Program-made: the position numbers and the translations under genes | From: Amphimedon queenslandica | Lineage: Eukaryota > Porifera > Demospongiae > Haplosclerida > Niphatidae | Reading direction: 5' to 3' | DNA length: 64,000 nt | Assembly (NCBI RefSeq): GCF_000090795.2 | Contig: NW_003546283.1 | Coordinates: 26,848-90,847 of the forward strand | Notes under the pieces: model-generated | The model's input: only the letters and a program-made list of their open reading frames with translations | The model's database searches: none | What the model was told of the DNA's origin: nothing | In this document: positions 54,027 through 63,754 of the stretch, one piece after another | How the letters are laid out: every line of letters starts with the position of its first letter | How positions within the stretch are numbered: the first letter of the stretch is position 1

Positions 54027-54926
54027 ATGCCGATGTTGAGGATGTACTGTAACCGTATCTACAGCTGTAAAGCCATTCTGGCGGCAATGGCTCTCTCGGT
54101 TCTCTTTGTTTCGGTTATTGTCAGGATGATGGTGACCATAGAGCCTGGTTTTGATATCACTTTTAGTATGCCGACACTTGTTTTGCCAGAGATTTCACCA
54201 AAATATGATCACTGGGAGCCTGTCACTCCGTCCCAAGTTTGCTGCCTTTCCATTTGGCTCAGCATGACTTATCTGTCTTGTTCTCTAATATGGGAGATTA
54301 CGAGGTTTACTGGATTTTTCAGGATTATTTTTGCAGCTTTTCATGATTTTCGTCAGAACATTGCTCTACTCAGCCTCCATTCCTATGAGATCTGGATGTT
54401 TGCATTTATCTACAAAACCTACGTCACTGAGTTTGACTACATTTTTCAGATCATCATAATATTACCATTGATCACTTTGCTCTTACTCACTATCTTTCAA
54501 ATGACATGGGCTCAAGATGTAGCACCTGACGATGAAGAACGACTTAAGGACCTTCAGTACTATGCTATAACAAGCCTCCTTTACAGTGCTACAATGGCTT
54601 TTCATGTAGTCTGTATGGGCTTTACTAATTTCATACGTTCAAAGGATGAAGTTTTGGGTGATGGTGACTTGACAGATATGCACATCTTTTTGCTAGGAGT
54701 AGCTGAGATATTATACCGGCTACATTTTATATACCAAAACTACAGTCTCATTGATATGTATCGTAATCCTCCAACGCCACCTGGAGAGCGAGCAGTTGAC
54801 GATGGTAGAGATGGTCAACCTGTTGTGGCACGCATGCCAGCACCAGACGAATTTACATACCAGGCTGCAATAATGGTGGTTGGACTTACTATCTTTGATG
54901 CCATAGTGATTGGAGGAAACTTTTAA
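54027..54926 (+). CDS. Uncharacterised multi-pass membrane protein A (tandem paralogue, intronless)
   Basis: Single-exon ORF of 299 aa; the ATG at 54042 (MYCNRIYSC) aligns with the paralogue's start and may be the real one. I do not recognise the family. Predicted membrane segments are about 16-36 (AILAAMALSVLFVSVIVRMM), 69-90 (VCCLSIWLSMTYLSCSLIW), about 112-128, 137-157 (IFQIIIILPLITLLLLTIF), about 180-205, and a C-terminal one (AAIMVVGLTIFDAIVIGG). A charged Pro-rich linker (about residues 250-275) precedes the last helix. A conserved-looking block HSYEIWMFAFIYKTYVTEFD lies in the core. In a region where every other gene is intron-rich, lack of introns suggests retroposed origin or a lineage-specific family. 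Paralogue B follows 0.5 kb downstream in the same orientation. Confidence 0.85.
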   Translation: MPMLRMYCNRIYSCKAILAAMALSVLFVSVIVRMMVTIEPGFDITFSMPTLVLPEISPKYDHWEPVTPSQVCCLSIWLSMTYLSCSLIWEITRFTGFFRIIFAAFHDFRQNIALLSLHSYEIWMFAFIYKTYVTEFDYIFQIIIILPLITLLLLTIFQMTWAQDVAPDDEERLKDLQYYAITSLLYSATMAFHVVCMGFTNFIRSKDEVLGDGDLTDMHIFLLGVAEILYRLHFIYQNYSLIDMYRNPPTPPGERAVDDGRDGQPVVARMPAPDEFTYQAAIMVVGLTIFDAIVIGGNF

Positions 54927-55089
54927 ATGGTGACTCACCTTGCATTTAAAACATTTTTTTGTGCTGACTTGTTATATATGCTGTTCATGAAACTCTCCCA
55001 TTTTTAGTTTGCTGTGCTTGTAGTTTAGTCTTAGGTAGTTACAAAAATTTGTATAAAAAAATAAATTCTAAAGCAGCAATTCAGTAACA

Positions 55090-55095
55090 AATAAA
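55090..55095 (+). terminator. AATAAA polyadenylation signal, membrane gene A
   Basis: CAAATAAATTTAATAAAC about 165 nt after the stop of gene A. Confidence 0.45.
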
Positions 55096-55112
55096 TTTAA
55101 TAAACTTATACT

Positions 55113-56490
55113 GTTTTGAGGCTATTCTTTCAGCTGAAGTTTTATGGGCTAAGCAAAAATGAATCAAGCATTATATAGATCTACATAGACTCTACATACA
55201 GTTATTTATATTTATTCCTCTCATTTATATTATTATAGCACATTACTGATAGCAGAGATGGTGGATAATTATCCACTCTGCTTATAGTTTATGCAGTTGA
55301 TTGTTGTTTTTTATAGACTATCATTATGATTTGCGGGGCTCACTCACTCGGAAGGAATTGCGTGGGTAGATCTAGATAGGTGTTTACAATAATTACAGTT
55401 ATGACAATAAAAGCTTGTTCTCGAGTTTGTTGAAGATGTGGTGCTGTAATCCTATCTGTAAAGTCATTCTAGCGACACTGGCTCTCTCGGTTCTCTTTGT
55501 TTCGGTTATTGTGAGAATGATAGTCACCATAAAGCCTGATTTTGATATCACTTTCAGTATGCCGACACTTGTCTTGCCGGAGGTTTCGCCAAAATATGCC
55601 GCTTACTGGGGGCCTGTTACACCATCCCAAGTTTGCTGCCTGTGCGTTTGGTTCAGTGTGACTTATCTGTCTTGCTCTCTTATTCTTGAGATTACGAATA
55701 TTACTGGATTTTTCAGGATTATTTTTGCAGCTTTTCATGATTTTCGTCAGAACATTGCTCTACTCAGCCTCCATTCCTATGAGATCTGGATGTTTGCATT
55801 TATCTACAAGACCTACGTTACTGAGTTTGACCACATTTTTCAGGTCATCATAATATTACCATTGATCACTTTGCTCTTTCTCACTATCTTTCAAATGACA
55901 TGGGCTCAAGATGTAGCGCCTAATGATAGAGAACGCCTTCGGGAACTTCAGTACTATGCTTCAACAAGCCTAGTTTTCAGTGCTATAATGGCTTTTCATG
56001 TAGTCTGTATGGGTGTTACTTACATACGTACAAAGGATGTGGTTTTGGATGATGGCGACTTGACAAATATGCACATCTTTTTGCTAGGAGTAGCTGAGAT
56101 ATTATACCGACTACATTTTATCTACAAAAACTACAGTCTCATTTCTATGCATCGTAATCCTCCAATGCCACATTCAGAGGAAGCAGTACATGATGGTGGA
56201 GATGGTCAACCTGTGATGCAAGAAATGCCAGCACCAGTGGCAGCAGCAGACCATAGACCAGCAGACAATGAACCAGAAGAGTTTACATACCAAGCTGCAA
56301 TAATGATGGTTGGAGTTGGTATTTTTGATGCCATAGTGATTGGAAGATACTTTCAATGGTGACTCACCATGCATTTTGTGCTGACTTGTTATGCTGCTCA
56401 TTTAATTCTCCCATTTTTAGTTTGCTGTGTGTGTAGTTTAGTCTTAGGTAGTTACAAAAATTTTATAAAAATAGTTTTTAAAGCAGCAGT
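55113..56490 (+). repeat. Tandem duplication unit 2 (carries membrane-protein gene B), ends at assembly gap
   Basis: Repeats unit 1 including upstream and downstream flanks. The copy breaks at a 10-N gap (56491) shortly before the position where a further unit would begin. Confidence 0.88.
55436..56362 (+). CDS. Uncharacterised multi-pass membrane protein B (tandem paralogue, intronless)
   Basis: 308 aa from ATG 55436 (MWCCNPICKVILATLALS) to TGA 56360-56362; there is no ATG further upstream in frame. It is about 80% identical to protein A, with the same membrane layout and no recognisable domain. The core (TGFFRIIFAAFHDFRQNIAL ... HSYEIWMFAFIYKTYVTEFD) is unchanged. Differences cluster at the Cys-containing N-terminus and in the linker before the last helix, which is longer here (PVAAADHRPADNEPEE insertion). 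109 bp are identical between the two genes including silent sites (55701-55809 against 54307-54415). Function is unknown; sensory, channel or structural roles are all possible. Confidence 0.85.
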   Translation: MWCCNPICKVILATLALSVLFVSVIVRMIVTIKPDFDITFSMPTLVLPEVSPKYAAYWGPVTPSQVCCLCVWFSVTYLSCSLILEITNITGFFRIIFAAFHDFRQNIALLSLHSYEIWMFAFIYKTYVTEFDHIFQVIIILPLITLLFLTIFQMTWAQDVAPNDRERLRELQYYASTSLVFSAIMAFHVVCMGVTYIRTKDVVLDDGDLTNMHIFLLGVAEILYRLHFIYKNYSLISMHRNPPMPHSEEAVHDGGDGQPVMQEMPAPVAAADHRPADNEPEEFTYQAAIMMVGVGIFDAIVIGRYFQW

Positions 56491-56500
56491 NNNNNNNNNN
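56491..56500. other. Assembly gap (10 N) at the edge of the membrane-gene tandem
   Basis: Placed about 10 bp after AAGCAGCAGT, which in unit 1 is followed within 40 bp by the start of the next unit. Confidence 0.95.
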
Positions 56501-56570
56501 AAATATACAAAACTCATGATTTTACGGAGTTTTACTAATAAAATTCATAATTTTTGTATATTTTTGTAAA
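56501..56570. repeat. Short fold-back repeat next to gap
   Basis: AAATATACAAAA at the gap edge is inverted at about 56556 (TTTTTGTATATTT). The inner arms (CTCATGATTTTAC / TAAAATTCATAA) are also roughly complementary, giving a hairpin of about 65 bp. Possibly a small foldback element. Confidence 0.6.
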
Positions 56571-56983
56571 ATTTGTCCGTATATTGAGGGATCAGGTGAC
56601 ACATTTTAAGTGGCCATTATCTCTGTCAAAAAGACAGCTATCAAAAAGATCCGGATGGTGATAGTTAGTTTAAAGACAGGCCTACAAAGTTATCATAGTG
56701 ACCTTCTAAAACTATCCTTTGCTGTCGTTCAGAAATGACAGTCCGAAGATTGAGAATTTTGGCCGATCATTGGTATTGTCGGACACCACGCTTTGAGAGC
56801 TTATAACTTTCTATGCACTCTTGCTAGAGCTACAAGTTTTGTCACGCAAATAAAGGATAACTATTGCTATAATACTTTGCAGTTTCATGAGATGGCAATG
56901 TATAGTTTTCCTAAAACAAGTGTCCGAAAATTGATGGTGTACGATCATTGATAATGTACTCTATCACAAATTATTTTATTTAT
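56571..56983. other. Intergenic sequence without a recognisable gene
   Basis: It holds a motif repeated once: GTCCGAAGATTGAGAATTTT (about 56741) and GTCCGAAAATTGATG (about 56922), each followed by CGATCATTGRTA and about 181 bp apart. No ORF of interest. Confidence 0.5.
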
Positions 56984-57524
56984 TTATACCTGTTCTTGCA
57001 TGTAGAAGATGTAGTTGGCATAAGTAAACTCTGTATGATGAACAGATCTGTGCTTCCCTTTGGCACATCCTGCTATAAATTTTGCAGACTCAAAGTTCTT
57101 GCTGCTCTTTCCACAGCAGGTATACTTGAAATCCCATCCAACTCCTCTCAACATTCCGCTGTGATAATAGCAGCTTCCAACTATAGTTACAAGGACATTG
57201 CATTCGCATCTTTTTTTCTAATTTTCGCAGACAAACCTGCATTTTTGGATTCTTCATATTCTGCAGAGCAATGGACACAAGTAAGAATTGGCTCTGGTTC
57301 TGCTGGTTTCTTCCCTTCTCCTCCTCCTCCTCCTTCCAACTTTTCTTGCAAGTCCTAATTCATAATGAAAATTATGAAACCATGGCATGAACCCATTACC
57401 CGTCACCAAAAACAGTCTATAAAATTACTGAACATACATCTAGCTTCAAGAGAATCTCTAATTGTCCTCTGCGCAATTCCTGTATTGATTTTTTGAGCTG
57501 AGCAATATCATCCTTAGTTGCCAT
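56984..57524 (-). CDS. Small coiled-coil protein with CHORD-like Cys/His zinc domain
   Basis: Three exons (57438-57524, 57237-57354, 57180-56984) join in phase with GT-AG introns of 83 and 56 nt to a 133-aa protein. Residues 1-29 (MATKDDIAQLKKSIQELRRG) look like a coiled coil, followed by a Gly-rich linker. The Cys/His module follows: TCVHCSAEYEESKNA, then SCYYHSG, YTCCGKSS and AGCAKGKH. This gives four ligand pairs (CxxC, CxxH, CC, CxxxH), enough for two zinc ions. The layout resembles CHORD domains but with CxxC instead of Cx4C at the start. I cannot name the gene. The stop at 56984-56986 is followed by no further exon that I see. A 5' non-coding exon is likely, because an acceptor lies just before the ATG. 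It is divergent from SLC35A2 across 215 bp. Confidence 0.72.
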
Positions 57525-57739
57525 AACCTTCTACAGTTGCTGATTTTCCTGCCCTGGAAGTTGAAGTTCTAGTCTCAAAGGGTCTGGCCTGGAGTTTTTA
57601 TATGGATGGAGGCTGGGTCACCACGCCTCAACTTTGTCTCGAAACTTGTTTAACAACTTCAACAAGACTTGTTCCCTCGCTTGTTGGTCCCATGCTGTGT
57701 GTGTTGCTCCAGCATTGCAGTACCTAAACCTAGTGCAGT
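57525..57739. promoter_or_regulatory. 215-bp divergent promoter, zinc-domain gene / SLC35A2
   Basis: Interval between the two ATGs. It includes a probable acceptor (AACTGTAG on the minus strand) of a non-coding first exon for the zinc-domain gene. No TATA box. Confidence 0.45.
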
Positions 57740-60700
57740 ATGAATAAAGAAAAGGCTGGGGGTAAGACCAGTTTAATAATAATAATTTACAGAACTTAAA
57801 TTAATTATTTATACTTTTAATGCAATCGGTTTACCTACAATCCAGCCAAGCATGAAAGCCATTAAGGTTGTGTCTATCATGCAAAATTGCAGAGATTTTA
57901 AAGTTAATAGAAACATTTTTAAGAGGTTGAAATATGAATATGTCCTTGAATAACGATACGAATGCCCAATTGTTGAATTTAATTTCCAATAATTCACATA
58001 TTTTGTCTTTAAATTTTAAAACAATACTCACTACGATTTAAACATAAAGCTCTCTTTATTAGTAAAAACAGCAGCAACATTCCTTTTAACACTCCTACCC
58101 TAGGTCTAAAATACGCCAGTTTATTTATCCTGACAATACAGAATGCATTGCTGATCCTCTCTATGAGATACTCTCGTATTCAAGTTGGTGAGATGTACAT
58201 CAGCACCACTGCAGTAGTGTTATCAGAGACACTAAAACTCTTTACGTGTGTAGTCATATTATTTATATCTGAGAAAAAAGGGCTGATAGAGTTCACTGCT
58301 TATCTTTTTCAAAGTGTCATTGTAAATTGGAGGGACACTTTGAAGCTCTCTGTACCTGCTCTAGTCTACATGGTACAGAATAACCTCCAGTATATTGCTG
58401 TCTCAAATCTTGATCCTGCAGTATTTCAGGTACAATTATCATTAATTTGACGCATACATATTGATGTACTTCTGCTGTGTAGAAAGTTTGAGCTGATTCT
58501 GACAAGAAATTTTAAATTATGGCCATTTTAAAAAATGCGCCAAATTTTGAAAAATACCCAAGGCTTATAGCCCATGGTTTTTTCCAAAAAATGGCTCCAA
58601 AATCACCCACAATTTTTATTACATTTTCTGATACATATTGATGTCCTTATGCTGTGTAGAAAGTTTCAGTCAATTCCGACTTCAATTTTTCAAGTTATGG
58701 CCATTTTAAAAAATGCGCCAAATTTTGAAAAATACCCAAGGCTATAGCCCATGGTTTTTTTCCGAAAAATGGCTCCGAAATCACCGCCAATTTTTATTAC
58801 ATTTTTTGATACATATTGATGTCCTTAGCTGTGTAGAAAGTTTCAGCCAATTCCGACTTCAATTTTTCAAGTTATGGCCATTTTAAAAAATGCACCAAAT
58901 TTTGAAAAATACCCAAGGCTATAGCCCATGGTTTTTTTTTTAAATGGCTCCGAAATCACCCCAAATTTTTATTACATTTTCTAATACATATTGATGTCCT
59001 TATGCTGTGTAGAAAGTTTGAGCTGATTCCGACAAGAATTTTTCAAGTTGTGGCCATTTTTAAAAAACGGGCCAAATTTTGAAAAATACCCAAGGCTATA
59101 GCCCATGGTTTTTTTTCCGAAAAATGGCTCCAAAATCACCCCCAATTTTTATTACATTTTCTGATACATATTGATGTCCTTATGCTGTGTAGAAAGTTTG
59201 AGCTGATTCCGACAAGAATTTTTCAAGTTGTGGCCATTTTTAAAAATGCGCCAAATTTTGAAAAATACCCAAGGCTATAGCCCATGGTTTTTTCAAAAAA
59301 TATTGGCTCCGAAATCACCCCCCAATTTTTATTACATTTTCTGATACATATTGATGTCCTTATGCTGTGTAGAAAGTTTCAGTCAATTCCGACTTCAATT
59401 TTTCAAGTTATGGCCATTTTAAAAAACGTACCAAATTTTGAAAAATACCCAAGGCTATAGCCCATGGTTTTTTTCAAAAAATGGCTCCGAAATCACCCCC
59501 CAATTTTTATTACATTTTCTGATACATATTGATGTCCTTATGCTGTGTAGAAAGTTTCAGCCAATTCCGACTTCAATTTTTCAAGTTATGGCCATTTTTA
59601 AAAATGCACCAAATTTTGAAAAATACCCAAGGCTATAGCCCATGGTTTTTTCAAAAAATATTGGCTCCGAAATCACCCCAAATTTTTATTACATTTTCTG
59701 ATACATATTGATGTCCTTATGCTGTGTAGAAAGTTTCAGTCAATTCCGACTTCAATTTTTCAAGTTATGGCCATTTTAAAAAACGTACCAAATTTTGAAA
59801 AATACTCAAGGCTATAGCCCATGGTTTTTTTTAAATGGCTCTGAAATCACCCCAAATTTTTATTACATTTTCTGATACATATTGGTGTCCTTATGCTGTG
59901 TAGAAAGTTTCAGTCAATTCCAACTTCAATTTTTCAAGTTATGGCCATTTCAAAAAATGCGCCAAATTTTGAAAAATACACAAGGCTGTAGCCCAGGGTT
60001 TTTTCAAAAAATGGCTCTGAAATCACCTCAAATTTTTATTACATTTTCTGATACATATTGATGTCCTTATGCTGTGTAGAAAGTTTCAGTCAATTCCGAC
60101 TTCAATTTTTCAAGTTATGGCCATTTTTAAAAAACGGGCCAAATTTTGAAAAATACCCAAGGCTATAGCCCATGGTTTTTTTCCAAAAAATAGCTCCGAA
60201 ATCACCCCCCAATTTTTATTACATTTTCTGATACATATTGATGTCCTTATGCTGTGTAGAAAGTTTCAGCCAATTCCGATTTCAATTTTTCAAGTTATGG
60301 CCATTTTAAAAAATGCACCAAATTTTGAAAAATACCCAAGGCTATAGCCCATGGTTTTTTTTCCGAAAAATGGCTCCAAAATCACCCCAAATTTTTATTA
60401 CATTTTCTGATACATATTGATGTCCTTATGCTGTGTAGAAAGTTTGAGCTGATTCCGACAAGAATTTTTCAAGTTGTGGCCATTTTTAAAAATGCGCCAA
60501 ATTTTGAAAAATACCCAAGGCTATAGCCCATGGTTTTTTTCAAAAAATGGCTCCGAAATCACCCCCCAATTTTTATTACATTTTCTGATACATATTGATG
60601 TCCTTATGCTGTGTAGAAAGTTTCAGCCAATTCCGACTTCAATTTTTCAAGTTATGGCCATTTTTAAAAATGCACCAAATTTTGAAAAATACCCAAGGCT

Positions 60701-62945
60701 ATAGCCCATGGTTTTTTCAAAAAATATTGGCTCCGAAATCACCCCAAATTTTTATTACATTTTCTGATACATATTGATGTCCTTATGCTGTGTAGAAAGT
60801 TTCAGTCAATTCCGACTTCAATTTTTCAAGTTATGGCCATTTTAAAAAACGTACCAAATTTTGAAAAATACTCAAGGCTATAGCCCATGGTTTTTTTTAA
60901 ATGGCTCTGAAATCACCCCAAATTTTTATTACATTTTCTGATACATATTGATGTCCTTATGCTGTGTAGAAAGTTTCAGTCAATTCCGACTTCAATTTTT
61001 CAAGTTATGGCCATTTTTAAAAAACGGGCCAAATTTTGAAAAATACCCAAGGCTATAGCCCATGGTTTTTTTCCAAAAAATAGCTCCGAAATCACCCCCC
61101 AATTTTTATTACATTTTCTGATACATATTGATGTCCTTATGCTGTGTAGAAAGTTTCAGCCAATTCCGATTTCAATTTTTCAAGTTATGGCCATTTTAAA
61201 AAATGCACCAAATTTTGAAAAATACCCAAGGCTATAGCCCATGGTTTTTTCAAAAAATGGCTCCAAAATCACCCCAAATTTTTATTACATTTTCTGATAC
61301 ATATTGATGTCCTTATGCTGTGTAGAAAGTTTCAGTCAATTCCGACTTCAATTTTTCAAGTTATGGCCATTTTAAAAATTGCGCCAAATTTTGAAAAATA
61401 CCCAAGGCTATAGCCCATGGTTTTTTCAAAAAATGGCTCCAAAATCACCCCAAATTTTTATTACATTTTCTGATACATATTGATGTCCTTATGCTGTGTA
61501 GAAAGTTTCAGCCAATTCCGACTTCAATTTTTCAAGTTATGGCCATTTTAAAAAATGCACCAAATTTTGAAAATACCCAAGGCTATAGCCCATGGTTTTT
61601 TCCGAAAAATGGCTCCGAAATCACCCCAAATTTTTATTACATTTTCTGATACATATTGATGTCCTTATGCTGTGTAGAAAGTTTCAGTCAATTCCAACTT
61701 CAATTTTTCAAGTTATGGCCATTTCAAAAAATGCGCCAAATTTTGAAAAATACCCAAGGCTGTAGCCCATGGTTTTTTCAAAAATAGCTTCGAAATCACC
61801 TCAAATTTTTATTACATTTTCTGATACATATTGATGTCCTTATGCTGTGTAGAAAGTTTCAGTCAATTCCAACTTCAATTTTTCAAGTTATGGCCATTTC
61901 AAAAAATGCGCCAAATTTTGAAAAATACCCAAGGCTGTAGCCCATAGTTTTTTCAAAAATAGCTTCGAAATCACCTCAAATTTTTATTACATTTTCTGAT
62001 CCATATTGATGTCCTTATGCTGTGTAGAAAGTTTCAGTCAATTCCAACTTCAATTTTTCAAGTTATGGCCATTTCAAAAAATGCACCAAATTTTGAAAAG
62101 TACCCAAGGCTGTAGCCCATGGTTTTTTCAAAAAATGGCTCCGAAATCACTCCAAATTTTTATTAAATTTTCTGATACATATTGATGTCCTTACGCTGTA
62201 TAGAAAGTTTGAGCTGATTCCAACTTCATTTTTTAGTTGCACTAATAGTCATTACTCTCTCCCTCTCTTTCATTAGGTAACTTATCAGCTCAAGATTTTA
62301 ACAACAGCTGTTTTCTCTGTCATAATGCTACAAAAGACTCTGACTAGAACCCAATGGGGGTCCTTGTTCCTCCTCTTTATTGGCGTTACTCTCGTCCAGC
62401 TGAAACTAGCCTCGTCAAATGAATCTGAGAACGAAAACAATAGTCAAATCGTCGGTCTACTTGCCGTCATTGTATCATGTCTTTCCTCAGGTTTTGCTGG
62501 AGTCTATGTAGAAAAGATGATCAAAGGAGGCGGGGCTTCACTGTGGATGCGTAACATCCAGTTAAGTTTATTTGGGTCTCTCACGGCAGTCCTTGGTATG
62601 CTGATGAATGACGGAGGTGCTGTTATGAGTCTTGGGTTTTTTTACGGCTATAACTTTTTAGTATTTTTTGTTGTTTTCCAGCAAGCCCTTGGTGGCCTCA
62701 TTGTATCGGTAGTTATGAAATACGCTGATAATATACTGAAGGGTTTCTCCACATCTCTCTCTATCATCATTTCTTGTGTTGTGTCCGTTTTCGTTTTCTC
62801 TTTCGTCATTTCTACGTATTTTGTGATTGGTTGTTCCTTGGTCCTCATAGCTATATATCTTTATGGTCGGTATCAACCAACGAGTCCATCCCTCCCTCAA
62901 ATAGTATCATCTCCTAGCGCCCCTAACGTAGCAGCTGGAAACTGA
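57740..62945 (+). CDS. SLC35A2: Nucleotide-sugar transporter, SLC35A2/A3 type
   Basis: Golgi antiporter that exchanges cytosolic UDP-galactose or UDP-GlcNAc for luminal UMP. Exons 57740-57761 (MNKEKAG), 58104-58429 and 62277-62945 join in phase to 338 aa, the usual family length. Conserved blocks are LKYASLFILTIQNALLILSM, STTAVVLSETLKLFTCVVIL, VPALVYMVQNNLQYIAVSNL, VTYQLKILTTAVFSVIMLQK, SSGFAGVYVEKM and GGLIVSVVMKYADNILKGFS, with ten predicted helices. NNLQYIAVSNL favours SLC35A2, but substrate cannot be fixed from sequence. The tiny 22-nt first exon is inferred from phase and position. The second intron (58430-62276) is almost entirely satellite. Confidence 0.93.
58440..62235 (+). repeat. 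Satellite family A, about 21 units of 178 bp, filling an SLC35A2 intron
   Basis: The landmark TGATACATATTGATGTCC recurs every 174-180 bp (for example near 58630, 58808, 59163, 59343, 59521, 59700, 59874 and 60050) to the end of the intron. Each unit contains TGCTGTGTAGAAAGTTT, a GGCCATTTTAAAAAATGCGCC arm, and CCCAAGGCTATAGCCCATGG with its 10-bp palindrome. Some multi-unit blocks repeat: 59400-59870 resembles 60500-60950. Short ORFs within it are by-products. Confidence 0.97.
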
Positions 62946-63345
62946 TTACTATTACCATTATTAATATTAATTTTATTGTTATTGTATATAAGTAGAAATT
63001 CTACTTCCTGGCAAGTTCCTGCGAGATTCAAAAATTAATAATTTAAATGTCAGTCAGTTGTTATAATGCCTCCAATTTTGATATAATAATAATAATAATA
63101 ATAATAAATATTCATAATAATGTTATTACAATTAATACTTTGCAAGAGATCAGAGAGAGAGAGAACAGAAGGTAAATTTAGATTTAACAAAAATAAATAA
63201 TAATTATTTTGCAAGATACTGAAAGTCATTGAGTGTAAGAATAGAATATAATACAATTTATAGACACACCAAGTAGATGAGTCAAAATGGTGATCACTGA
63301 TCGATTTGGTGCAATTATTATTATTTAATGATATTCTGCCAGCTG
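62946..63345. other. Intergenic, convergent 3' ends of SLC35A2 and the last gene
   Basis: AT-rich, with (AAT)n near 63085-63108 and AATAAA hexamers at 63103-63108 and 63192-63197 that could serve SLC35A2. No gene seen. Confidence 0.55.
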
Positions 63346-63708
63346 CTATTGTGAAGGTAGTTTACATATTGGTAGCCATAAGTTATTAGACTCTCCTTTA
63401 ATGGCTTCCATGTCTTGGAATGACTGGTAGACCTTGCGGCCGAAAATACGATTTTTTAACTGAAACTGAATCTATAGAAAGAGAGAGAGAGAATAAAATT
63501 TTACCACAAACACTCAAAAATAGACTGATAAATGGACTCCATCCTCCTTCTCTCTTACTTGTATGTAATACACTGAAGGGTCACCATGAAATTCAAAAAC
63601 TGGCGGGAGCTGCTTCTGTTCATGCATTCCATTCTTCCTAAACACAGCTGCTTCCTTCTTGCTCATCTCACACTTTTCGTTAAAACGATTGAAGAGGTTA
63701 ACTTTCAT
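63346..63708 (-). CDS. Unidentified small protein, two coding exons
   Basis: Exons 63559-63708 and 63346-63471 join in phase 0 (donor CAA|GTAAGA, acceptor TTTCTATAG) to 91 aa. The start MKVNLFNRFNEKCEMSKKEA lies 8 nt after an acceptor (TTTTGTAG), so a 5' UTR exon is expected beyond 63720. The protein is basic and soluble: HEQKQLPPVFEFHGDPSVYY, then LKNRIFGRKVYQSFQDMEAI. Codon phase, splice sites and composition look real, but I do not recognise the family. It could be partial if an upstream coding exon exists outside the window. Confidence 0.5.
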
Positions 63709-63754
63709 GGTGTATTCTACAAAACAATTGATTATATTAATAATATAATACTCA

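Larger units (their letters stand above)
53733..55112 (+). repeat. Tandem duplication unit 1 (carries membrane-protein gene A)
   Basis: Starts near TTTTGAAGCTATTCTTTCAG. The 5' flank (CAGCTGAAGTTTTATGGGCT), the whole coding region and the 3' flank (TTAGTCTTAGGTAGTTACAA) all recur in unit 2, so the duplication includes promoter and 3' UTR. Confidence 0.88.

Noticed and set aside
55415-55435. Upstream extension of membrane protein B (MFSSLLK)
   Set aside because: It depends on a TTG start. The first ATG is 55436, which aligns with an internal Met of protein A.
57540-57730. Extra coding exon for the zinc-domain gene (ATHTAWDQQAREQVLL)
   Set aside because: The open stretch hits a stop and cannot be spliced in phase to the MATKDD exon; more likely 5' UTR.
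59438-60777. Several 60-76 aa ORFs with the same text ([16 protein letters not shown]...)
   Set aside because: They are frames of the 178-bp satellite, repeat with its period, and lie inside an SLC35A2 intron.
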